Assembly (NCBI GenBank): GCA_016932295.1
Contig: JAFGDC010000235.1
Span: 1-16,622, forward strand
DNA from: a candidate division CSSED10-310 bacterium
GTDB taxonomy: Bacteria > CSSED10-310 > JAFGDC01
DNA: 16,622 nucleotides
Direction: 5' to 3'
Of the stretch, positions 1-8,500 are shown piece by piece (within the stretch, counting starts at the first letter, position 1; every line of letters starts with the position of its first letter). A program made the translations under genes and the position numbers. The notes beneath the pieces are model-generated. The model was not told the DNA's origin and did not search any database. It saw only the letters and a program-made list of their open reading frames with translations.

Positions 1-279
1 CAGTGGCGCTGATAAAGACACCACGAAAGGCACACGAAGGCGCTTTTCGTCAGACAACCGCTCCTCTTTACTGATCCACTTCAGGCTTATATCGAAACCA
101 AAGAGATGCGCCGGTATCCCTTTGCACCGGTCGGCGGCTCTGCTACACTGGCAGTCTTGGTGAACAGACTTCTCCGACAACCGGGTTTCACATCCGAATG
201 CAGACCCTGCGCTGCTTGCGACCGGCCCCGTTGATGCGTGTTGTGGACTGCTTCGGAGACCATGCATGAAAGGTGAGGC
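1..279. other. Leader region upstream of thrC, no gene seen
   Basis: No convincing coding frame is visible. Short open stretches on both strands have no ribosome site or recognisable product. A small hairpin is possible at 111-130 (CCGGT paired with ACCGG around a 10-nt loop). I found no clear -35/-10 pair and no known riboswitch or T-box signature. The promoter of the threonine operon may lie here or further upstream. The last bases (AGGTGAGG at 271-278) are the thrC ribosome site. Confidence 0.5.
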
Positions 280-1632
280 ATGACCAGGATGATGTTCTAC
301 AGTACGAATCACAGCTCGCCCCAGGTGGATCTGCGAACGGCGCTTCTCACCGGACAGGCACCCGACCGGGGGCTCTACATGCCGGTTCGCATGCCCGAGG
401 TGACAGCGGCGGAATTGGAGTCCCTGCGCGACCTGGACTATTCCGGAGTGGCTCAGGCCATCATCGGCAAATTCACCGGCGGTATCTTTGAACCGGAGCA
501 ACTGAAGGTTATGTGCGAGCGGGTCTATCGATTCGAGGTGCCGCTGGAACTGGTGGCGGAGCGCACGCATGTCATGCGGCTGGACCGCGGCCCCACGGCG
601 TCCTTTAAAGACTTCGCCGCCACCATGATGGGACAGATGATGAGTTCCCTCATGCAGCAGGAGGGCGGCCGGCTGCTCATCCTGACCGCCACCAGCGGTG
701 ACACCGGAAGCGCCATTGCCCATGCCTTCCACCGGGTTGATCGCATCGATGTGGTGGTGCTCTTTCCCCCAGCCGAAGTAAGCAACCGGCAGCGCAAGCA
801 GATGACTACCCTTGGCGGAAATGTCGCCACCATCGGTATCGGCGGCAAGTTCGACGACTGCCAGGCATTGGTGAAACGAGCTTTCGCCGATCCCGACCTG
901 AGCGGGATGCGGCTGACCTCGGCTAATTCAATCAATATCGGCCGGCTCATCCCGCAGATCGTATATTACTTCTATGCCTACTCCCGCGTGACCAAGCCCG
1001 GGGAAGAGATTGTCTTCTCGGTGCCATGTGGCAACTTCGGAGACCTCATGGGAGTGGTCATGGGGATGCACATGGGGCTGCCGGTGCGCCGCCTGGTGGT
1101 GGCCACCAATGCCAATGACGAGGTGCCTCGATTCATGCAGACGGGGAGATACGAGAAAATAGCGCCATCCAGAGTATGCATCTCCAACGCAATGAACGTG
1201 GGACATCCGAGCAATTTCGCGCGGCTGGTCGATGTGTACGGTGGCTGGATGGACGAGACCGGCATGCTGCACCGCCAACCCGATATGCAGCGCATGCAAC
1301 GCGACCTGTGGGCGGTGAGCATCTCCGAAAAGGAAACGAGGGTCACCATACAGCAGGCCTGGAACAGACACCACCTGCTTCTCGAACCACATGGCGCCGT
1401 AGGTTGGGCGGGACTGACAAGGTTCCTGGCGGAGGAAGCACCCGAGTGTCCCTGCGTTTCGGTGGAAACAGCGCATCCAGCCAAGTTCCCCGAGGAAATA
1501 ATCTCGCTGCTGGGATGTGAACCGGAGGTTCCACCCAGTCTGGCGGGAATCGAGGAACGAACCGAGCATTTCGAAACGATGCCGATCGACTACGAACAAT
1601 TCAAACAATTCCTGTTGGCGAGGTATGCATGA
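280..1632 (+). CDS. thrC: Threonine synthase (PLP-dependent)
   Basis: Converts O-phosphohomoserine to threonine and phosphate in the cytoplasm, the last step of threonine synthesis. The 450-residue protein opens with the typical FYSTNH segment (residues 6-11). It carries the PLP lysine in GPTASFKDF (Lys110), the phosphate-binding TATSGDTGSA stretch (about 136-145) and a C-terminal HPAKFPE motif. Length and motifs match the longer, E. coli/yeast-type branch of the family. AGGTGAGG at 271-278 precedes the first ATG closely. In-frame ATGs at 289 and 292 would give a more usual N-terminus (M-F-Y-S-T), so the true start may be 9-12 bases later. The stop overlaps the next ATG (ATGA), so translation is probably coupled. 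The partner gene supplies the substrate if it is a homoserine kinase. Confidence 0.96.
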   Translation: MTRMMFYSTNHSSPQVDLRTALLTGQAPDRGLYMPVRMPEVTAAELESLRDLDYSGVAQAIIGKFTGGIFEPEQLKVMCERVYRFEVPLELVAERTHVMRLDRGPTASFKDFAATMMGQMMSSLMQQEGGRLLILTATSGDTGSAIAHAFHRVDRIDVVVLFPPAEVSNRQRKQMTTLGGNVATIGIGGKFDDCQALVKRAFADPDLSGMRLTSANSINIGRLIPQIVYYFYAYSRVTKPGEEIVFSVPCGNFGDLMGVVMGMHMGLPVRRLVVATNANDEVPRFMQTGRYEKIAPSRVCISNAMNVGHPSNFARLVDVYGGWMDETGMLHRQPDMQRMQRDLWAVSISEKETRVTIQQAWNRHHLLLEPHGAVGWAGLTRFLAEEAPECPCVSVETAHPAKFPEEIISLLGCEPEVPPSLAGIEERTEHFETMPIDYEQFKQFLLARYA

Positions 1633-2843
1633 TGAAATACGTGGTGTTCCTGGGTGATGGGATGGCTGATTACCCCGTAGCGCGACTGAACGGCCGCACG
1701 CCTCTGATGGTGGCGGACAAATCCGCCATCGATCGGATCGCGCGGGAAGGGCGGACAGGACGATTCGTGAGTATCGAAGCTGACCTGCCCACCGGGTCGG
1801 CGGTTGCCAACCTGTCCGTGCTCGGCTACGATCCGCACGAGACGTTCCAGGGCCGCGGCGTCCTGGAAGCCGCCAGCATGGGTGTGGAACTCGCGGCCGA
1901 TGACATGGCCATGCGGATCAATCTCATCACCATCGAGGAGGGCGAACTCCGCAGCCACTCCTCTGGTCATATCACCACCGAAGAATCAACGCGGTTGCTG
2001 GCTGCGTGCCAGGAGTTGCTCGCCGCCAACGGCGCCCGGACCCATGTCGGCCTCAGTTACCGGCACCTGCTGGTGCTTCCCGGCGGTGATCCCCGGGTGG
2101 AGTGCGCACCACCGCACGATCACATCGGAGAAAGAGCCGAAGATCTGATGGTCACACCCAAGACCGAGGCGGCGGCACCCACGGCGCTGCGCCTCAATCG
2201 GATCATACGGAAGTCGTGGGAAATCCTCGCCGGTCATCCTGTCAATCAAGCCCGCCGCGAGGCCGGGAAACTGCCCGCCAACTCGCTGTGGCCATGGTCG
2301 CCCGGCGTGCGGCCCAAGATGCACACCATGATGGAGCGATTCGGCATCAAGGGCGCCGTTATCTCCGCCGTGGACCTCATCAAGGGACTGGGAGTATACG
2401 CCGGCATGGATGTCATCACCGTGGAAGGTGCAACCGGACTCTATGACACCAATTACGAGGGAAAGGCGGACGCCTGCCTGGCGGCTCTGAACGACCACGA
2501 CTTCGTGTTCGTTCATGTGGAAGCCACTGATGAAGCCGGTCATGAGAGAAACCTCGAATTGAAGATCAAGTGCATTGAAATGTTCGATCGACGTTTAATC
2601 CAACGGGTGATGGACGGAATCGAACGGCGCGGAACGGAAGTAACCTACGCGGTGCTGCCGGATCACCCGACTCCCGTGGACCTCGGCATCCACGTCAGAG
2701 ATCCGGTGCCGGTGGCGATATGGAATCCCACCTGGCCGCCTGATGCGGTGCAGGTATACGATGAGGACAGCGTCGCGGGTGGAGCCTTGGGATTGCTGCG
2801 CGGCGCGGAATTTATTGAATCTGTCTTTGAGAGACGGCAGTAA
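1629..2843 (+). CDS. Phosphoglycerate-mutase-like enzyme, probable alternative homoserine kinase
   Basis: A 404-residue member of the archaeal-type cofactor-independent phosphoglycerate mutase family (alkaline phosphatase superfamily). Visible features are LGDGMAD (metal ligand Asp10), the serine in PTGSAVANLSVLGYDP (Ser57, likely nucleophile), HSSGH (110-114), VEATDEAGH (Asp301, His305) and PDHPTP (Asp345, His346) followed by His355. These are the expected two-metal ligands. Within this family, a subgroup lying next to thrC has been proposed, and I recall reported for Bacteroides, to replace the GHMP-type ThrB as homoserine kinase. The 4-base ATGA overlap with thrC and the lack of any thrB here fit that role. 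Glycolytic phosphoglycerate mutase remains possible. The start could also be the second ATG at 1632. Confidence 0.85.
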   Translation: MMKYVVFLGDGMADYPVARLNGRTPLMVADKSAIDRIAREGRTGRFVSIEADLPTGSAVANLSVLGYDPHETFQGRGVLEAASMGVELAADDMAMRINLITIEEGELRSHSSGHITTEESTRLLAACQELLAANGARTHVGLSYRHLLVLPGGDPRVECAPPHDHIGERAEDLMVTPKTEAAAPTALRLNRIIRKSWEILAGHPVNQARREAGKLPANSLWPWSPGVRPKMHTMMERFGIKGAVISAVDLIKGLGVYAGMDVITVEGATGLYDTNYEGKADACLAALNDHDFVFVHVEATDEAGHERNLELKIKCIEMFDRRLIQRVMDGIERRGTEVTYAVLPDHPTPVDLGIHVRDPVPVAIWNPTWPPDAVQVYDEDSVAGGALGLLRGAEFIESVFERRQ

Positions 2844-2862
2844 CACCATTCACAGGGAGAGC

Positions 2863-4131
2863 ATGATGACTGGTTTGCATGGACTGTTTGAGATCCCCCC
2901 CGAAAAACTGGATGCAATCAATCGATACCTCGATGATCCCGGCAATGCCCTGACAAGAGGCATGATGGCGGTGATCGACAAATATGGCGGCGTGGCGGAA
3001 ATCGAGCGGAAAGCGGCCGCCGCAGGCCGTTTCGAGAATCAACTGGCATGGCTGAAATCAATCGATTCACCATGGCTTCCCGAACTGGAATGGTTAATGG
3101 AACAACGGGAGAAACAGGCGTTCATTCCCATCGACGAGTACCGCCGTTCGATCCTCGGTGACAAGGCCGGCCGAATGGAGTTCGACGAATCGTACGCGGT
3201 GACCCTGGAACTTAGTTCCTGCCAATATCTCGAATGGCTCTTCCTGGGTTGCCGGAAGGCCATAAAGGAGCGCTCGCTGGTACCCGGTCGGTTCATCCGG
3301 GTGCGCAACATGAAGGAACAGGACGGACCTGACGGTGAGGTGCTGGCATTCGCGGCAGCCATGAACATTATCGGCTCGAGTTGGGTTGAGACGCTGGATA
3401 CGAAAGGAACGGACGGATCCAATGTCCATCTCGGCGGACCGGCCACCATCACCGGCTATTTCGGCGGCGTTGGTGAACCCAATCATTACCCCTTCAAGTG
3501 GCTGGAAGAATTCCTGTATTATTACACCAAGTACGGAGTCCGCGAAGTGTTGAATGTCAATCCCGGCACCATCCTGCTGGGTTACCTCATGCGAAAAATG
3601 GGTATCGGAATCCAGTTCAAGATTTCTGTCTACATGGGCAACGACAATCCATTCGCAGCGTTCTGGACCCTTCTGGGCGCCAAGCTCTTCTCCGGTCCGG
3701 ACAATGACACATCGCTCATCGGCTTCAATTTTTCCAACAGCGTCAACAACGAGACCATCGAGATCTCGGCCGAGATCCGCAGTGCACTTGGATTTACCGA
3801 TCATGTGCGATTCGAACACCACATCACGGAAACCTACAAATCCATTGTACGCCAACCATACAACCGCCGCGACGAACTGCTGGAAATCGCCGATCATGTC
3901 AAGAACATCAGCGCCAAACACGAAGGCGGCGATCTGGAAGTGGAAGAGCGGCGAGAGCATCCTTCGGATATCCTGGATTACTTCAGAGCGAAACAGGACA
4001 TCATCGATGCCGGCGAATTTGAGTATGTGACACGCAACTACCTGGACAAGTGGGATGCCGTGAACCTGACGGCGAGAAAACTCACCGAGCGAGGGTTGAC
4101 CTTCAAGGCGGCCGCCCGGTTGCACGCCTGA
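2863..4131 (+). CDS. Conserved-looking protein of unknown function in the threonine operon
   Basis: I do not recognise this 422-residue protein. It has no signal peptide and no convincing membrane span, so it is probably cytoplasmic. The N-terminal 120 residues look helical and charged. The middle holds a glycine-rich DGSNVHLGGPATITGYFGG segment (about 189-207) that resembles a phosphate- or cofactor-binding loop. This is followed by alternating hydrophobic strands and helices (LNVNPGTILLGYL, IQFKISVYMG), compatible with an alpha/beta or TIM-barrel fold. The C-terminal third is charged. The open frame extends upstream into the previous gene to 2743, but AGGGAGA at 2854-2860 supports a start at 2863 or 2866. 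It lies 19 bases after the phosphoglycerate-mutase-like gene and 75 bases before the DUF1015 gene, so it is almost certainly co-transcribed. An enzymatic role in amino-acid metabolism is inferred only from position. Confidence 0.9.
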   Translation: MMTGLHGLFEIPPEKLDAINRYLDDPGNALTRGMMAVIDKYGGVAEIERKAAAAGRFENQLAWLKSIDSPWLPELEWLMEQREKQAFIPIDEYRRSILGDKAGRMEFDESYAVTLELSSCQYLEWLFLGCRKAIKERSLVPGRFIRVRNMKEQDGPDGEVLAFAAAMNIIGSSWVETLDTKGTDGSNVHLGGPATITGYFGGVGEPNHYPFKWLEEFLYYYTKYGVREVLNVNPGTILLGYLMRKMGIGIQFKISVYMGNDNPFAAFWTLLGAKLFSGPDNDTSLIGFNFSNSVNNETIEISAEIRSALGFTDHVRFEHHITETYKSIVRQPYNRRDELLEIADHVKNISAKHEGGDLEVEERREHPSDILDYFRAKQDIIDAGEFEYVTRNYLDKWDAVNLTARKLTERGLTFKAAARLHA

Positions 4132-4206
4132 TTTTCCGACAGGTCGAGAGCGCTCCGCCGGCGACGGCTCGCGGTGCGCTTCGAAGCCGGCGACAAGGAG
4201 CATACC

Positions 4207-5445
4207 GTGGCTGATCTCATCCCCTTCCGGGCCTGGCGACCGCGGCCAGGTCTCGAATCCCGGATCGCGAGCTATCCCTATGACGTGGTCTCCACCGCGG
4301 AAGCAGCGCTGCTGGCTGAGGAGAACGACCTCTCGTTCCTGCGCGTGGTCAGGTCCGAAATCGATCTTCCAGCCGGCACCGATCCTCACCATCCTTCGGT
4401 GTATGAAAAGGCCAGGGTAAATCTGCACAACCTCATGGAACACGGCCGCCTGGTGCGGGAAGCCAACCCGGCGTTCTACCTCTATGCGCAAACCATGGGT
4501 TCACACCGACAGGTGGGTATCGTTGGCGGTGCCAGCGTCGCGGAGTATGAACAGGGCGCTATCAAGAGACACGAACACACCCGCCGGGACAAGGAGGACG
4601 ACCGCACCAGGCACATCGCCGTTACCAATGCCAACACCGGACCCGTGTTCCTCACCTACCGGGCGGTGGCTGCGATCGATCGAATGGTGGCGCGGCTGAC
4701 CCAGAGTAAACCTCTCTACCACTTCACCGCGGAAGACGGCATCGGTCACGAAGTGTGGGTGATCGACGGACCGAAGGATATCGCCGGACTCAGGGAGTTG
4801 CTGGCAGCGATACCGGCGCTCTACGTGGCGGACGGTCACCATCGCACTGCCTCGGCGGCGCGAGTGGGGAGAGAGCGGCGGGCTGCCCTGCCGGCAGCCG
4901 GCCGGCAACCATTCGACCATTTCCTCGCGGTTGTTTTTCCTCACGATCAGCTCAGGATTCTTGATTACAATCGCGTGGTACTGGACCTGGCGGGACTCTC
5001 CAACGAGGCGTTCCTCAAAGCCATCGATGCTCGATTCGAGATCAGCGAAACACCGCAGAAAAAACCTGGAGAACCCAAGCGGTTCGGTATGTATCTGGAC
5101 GGTTCGTGGTATTGCCTGACAGCCAGACCGGGCAGCTATCCCACCGCCGATCCGGTAGGCAGCCTCGATGTCGCCGTTCTGCAAGCCAACCTGTTCGCCC
5201 CTATACTCGGTATCGATGACCCGCGTACCAGCACTCGAATCGATTTCATCGGTGGGATACGGGGACCGGAAGAATTGGAACGTCGGGTGGACCAGGGCGC
5301 GGCGGTCGCCTTCACGCTCTTCCCCACCTCGATCCAGCAATTGATGGCGGTGGCGGATGCAGGGTTGGTGATGCCGCCCAAGTCCACCTGGTTCGAACCG
5401 AAGCTGCGTTCGGGATTGCTGATCAAGACGCTGGATTCAGACTGA
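4207..5445 (+). CDS. DUF1015 family protein
   Basis: A 412-residue soluble protein matching the DUF1015 family in length and motifs: ADLIPFRAWRP at the start, ASYPYDVVS (about 21-29), IKRHEHTRRDKEDDR (about 119-133), YVADGHHRTASAARV (about 206-220) and a PPKSTWFEPK motif near the C-terminus. Function is not established to my knowledge. The D-G-H-H-R-x-x-A motif resembles the nucleotide/phosphate motif of the ParB/sulfiredoxin-like fold, which includes free serine kinases; that is inference. Family members are often, from memory, near serA and class V aminotransferase genes. I chose the GTG at 4207 because AAGGAG (4195-4200) lies six bases upstream and because family members begin M-A-D-L-I-P-F. 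The open frame extends to a GTG at 4174, which has no such support. Last gene of the plus-strand operon. Confidence 0.9.
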   Translation: MADLIPFRAWRPRPGLESRIASYPYDVVSTAEAALLAEENDLSFLRVVRSEIDLPAGTDPHHPSVYEKARVNLHNLMEHGRLVREANPAFYLYAQTMGSHRQVGIVGGASVAEYEQGAIKRHEHTRRDKEDDRTRHIAVTNANTGPVFLTYRAVAAIDRMVARLTQSKPLYHFTAEDGIGHEVWVIDGPKDIAGLRELLAAIPALYVADGHHRTASAARVGRERRAALPAAGRQPFDHFLAVVFPHDQLRILDYNRVVLDLAGLSNEAFLKAIDARFEISETPQKKPGEPKRFGMYLDGSWYCLTARPGSYPTADPVGSLDVAVLQANLFAPILGIDDPRTSTRIDFIGGIRGPEELERRVDQGAAVAFTLFPTSIQQLMAVADAGLVMPPKSTWFEPKLRSGLLIKTLDSD

Positions 5446-5520
5446 TCGAGCTTCGAAACCAATCGGGGCACCATTCCCCGGTCAGCAAGGCCCGGACGGC
5501 CGGCAAATGATTTGAATTGA

Positions 5521-5550
5521 AAAGGGGGGCGCGTATCACGCACCCCCTTC
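5521..5550 (-). terminator. Hairpin terminator between convergent genes
   Basis: An imperfect inverted repeat pairs AAGGGGGG(C)GCGT (5522-5534) with ACGC(A)CCCCCTT (5538-5549) around a three-base loop, with one bulge. On the minus strand it is followed by TTTT and an AT-rich stretch, so it should end transcription of the large VCBS gene 19 bases after its stop. On the plus strand the tail is only TTCTGTAATT, so it would terminate the threonine operon less efficiently. Confidence 0.65.
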
Positions 5551-5568
5551 TGTAATTCCAGTTGAAGA

Positions 5569-8500
5569 TCACCGCATGCGATGCCGGACTCCGAGCAGGC
5601 CGAAACCAAACACCGCAAGCAACAGGAGAATGCCGGAACCACCGAGAGTGGGGACAGGCAGGGGCATTGGAGTGGCCGAAGGCAGCGGGGTGTTGGTACT
5701 TGTGGGACTGTTGGTAGGCGAGGGAGATGCGGTCGGGGTGCTGGTGGCGGTGGGAACGGATGTTTCCGTGGGGATCATGGGTGTTTCGGAAGGAGTCGGC
5801 GAGGGGGATGCGGCCGAGGCCATTACCTCATATCCGTTGACGGAGTATTGCGGCAGAATCTGGTCATAGGCGAATGCACGGTAGTAACAGGCAGTTCCCG
5901 GTGCAAGTCCGCCGTCTATCCATGGGACGATGGAATGATCGGCGGCGCCCCGGTATACGATCTCAACGCCTGGCGCTACTTCGGTACCCGGATTCACGTG
6001 GTAGTGCAGCCGGGTCGACGGCCGCCACGCAATGGGATTCTCCGACCTTGCCATGATGACGCCGGCGAAATCGTTGACGGCGGGATTGGTCCAGGTCAGC
6101 GCTATCGAAGTGTCGTTGGCACCGGCCTGCGCCAGAGTAGTGACTTCGGGCGGCGCGGTCAGGGCGGCCTGCTGGTTGGGGTAGTAGCTCACACCAGGCC
6201 GATCTCCCACCATTAGGTCCTTACGGCCGTCGGCGTTCCAGTCGGCTACCTCGGCCATGATCTGACGGGAGAGCTGGATATCGACCGGGCCGGCCTGCAT
6301 GAGACCTGAGCGAACCAGGTGGGGGGAGGCGTGGGATCCGGTGTTTGTATACATCCGGAGCTTGCTGTATTCATCCGGGTCGTTGACGAAGATGTCCGGG
6401 TCACCGTCCTCGTCGTAGTCCCAGATATTGGCCCCGGCGAGATAGGTCGACTGGACGAGGTTGTTGTAGAACCCGTACATGAGAGGAGTGAAGGTGGAGA
6501 ATTGTGGAGCGGCATCGCTTCCTTCGTTCAACATGATGTAATTGGGAGTGCCGTTGCCGGTCCAGTTGCCGGTGCCCAGCAGCAGGTCTTTCTTGCCGTC
6601 GCCGTTCCAATCCACCACTTCCACGCCCCTGGTCTCCTGCGGCCCGATTTCCCCGTATCCGCTGGTCAACAGTTGTGGTGAACCAAAGGCCGGAGCATAG
6701 TTTTCCCCATTGTTGACATAAAGATACACTTGGCCGTCGTTGGTCCAGTCAGTACGGGTGATGAGGAGATCCTTCTTGCCGTTGTTGTCCCAGTCCGTGA
6801 TGGCGACGGTGGCATACGTGTTGTCGTTGAAACCGATTTTGCGGTCGGCGGTGGTGGTCAGACAGACCTGTCCCTTGAATTCCGGGCTGGCGTTCGTGCC
6901 GCTGTTCAGCAGAACATATTGACGGTTATCCCAACCGGCGGTGATGAACAAGTCTTTGCTGCCGTCCTCGTCCCAGTCGATAACGCGCGGAGTTGTATAG
7001 TAAGCCATGATTTGCGTCGGTTCGTCACCGGGGAGATAGGTCGCTTCACGATAAATCCTGTTGTCGTTCGTTCCCTGGTTATGGTAGTTCAGCACCGCGC
7101 TCATACTGTCCGTGACCAGCAGGTCTTCCTTCGCATCGCCATCGATATCGGTGAACGCCCACGAACTCGCCCAACTCATGGTGATGGCGCTGTACTCACC
7201 CGAGAGTGCTTCCTGGGTGGTGAAGGAGGGCTCGGCGTCGGTGCCCGTGTTGTGGAAGTACCAGAGTATCGTGTCCCAATCACCGGAGCAGATGAGATCC
7301 TTCTTGCCGTCGCCGTCCCAATCGGTCACCTGCGGTCGCGAGTCGTACCCCAGGTCGATGTCCGTATATCCCACCTGGAGCGTCACACCGTTCTCGAGGC
7401 TCGGTGAGGATGGCGTGCCGGTATTGCGGAAATAGTCAATTCCCCCCTCGCTGCCGCCCACCAGTAGATCGACCTTGCCATCGCTGTTCCAGTCCACCGG
7501 GTAAGGATTGGCCTGATACCCCACATCCAGATCCGAATAGCCCGCCTGAAGATAGCCGTAACTCACGAAATACGGCGACGAATCGGAGCCCTGATTCTGC
7601 AGGTACCACACGCGGCCATAGCTCTCCCCTATGAGCAGATCACGCCGGCCGTCCGTGTTCCAGTCATAATGGGCGGGGGATGCCCACCAATCTCCCACCT
7701 GGATGTAGCCGTAATCCATCTGGACTCGAAAACTGTCTTCCATATGCGGTGATGTGGTCGTGCCGCTGTTCAATGAAACTTCGAGATAGCCGTCGCGTAC
7801 GCCGGCAAGCAGATCGATCTTGCCGTCATTGTTCCAGTCGGTCGGCCAGATATTGGTTTCGGCGGACCACCACCATGCATCCACCAACCGGTATGCGTCT
7901 CTGAGAATCGCGGTTTTGTCGCCGAAAGACGGTGGTCCGGCGGGACCGGGAGTCGGGGTTGGTGAAGGCGGCGGAGACGGCGTCGGGGTGGAACTGGGAC
8001 CGGGGGTGGGCGTGTCGCCGCCGGTGAACGCGGTGACTTCCACGCCGGCAACTGAATACTGGGGCAGCACGGCATCGAAGGTGAACAGCCGGTAATAATA
8101 CCGGGTGGCCGGACTGAGGCCCGAATCCGTCCAGGGAACTCCCGGGTAATCCAGGGCTCCCTTATACACGACCTCAACTCCCGGCGCTACCTCGATACCG
8201 GGTATCACATGGTAGCGCTGGCGGTCACTGGGCCGCCAGGTGATGGGATCGTTGGAGCGCACTACTATTACGCCGGCGAAATCCTCGTCGGTGGAATTGG
8301 TCCAGTTGAGACTGACGGTAAAGTCTGAGACTCCGGCCACACTGACATACGAGGCTTCATGGGGTGCCGTCTGATTGGCCTGACCGTTGCGGTACAACCG
8401 CATCTCACCCTGGTACATGCCCATGATGATATCCTTGCGCCCGTCCTCATCCCAGTCGGTGGTCTCGGCATTCAGATGACCGCCGCCGATGTAACCGGAT

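Noticed and set aside
111..130. Hairpin in the thrC leader as an attenuator or riboswitch
   Set aside because: Only five paired bases, no T-tract, no Thr/Ile-rich leader peptide and no known riboswitch core.
928..1608. Minus-strand frame of 226 codons opposite thrC
   Set aside because: Overlaps a certain threonine synthase gene; histidine-rich composition typical of a shadow.
3094..4491. Minus-strand open frame of 465 codons opposite the unknown gene and the DUF1015 start
   Set aside because: It spans two plus-strand genes that have ribosome sites, operon spacing and, for DUF1015, family motifs. The peptide shows no recognisable family and looks like an antisense shadow.
4501..5340. Minus-strand frame of 279 codons opposite DUF1015
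   Set aside because: DUF1015 on the plus strand has clear family motifs; the antisense peptide has none.
7927..8010. Low-complexity GGCGG/GGGGT-rich DNA as a possible CRISPR or structural repeat
   Set aside because: It simply encodes the Pro/Thr/Ser linker between the two modules of the VCBS protein.
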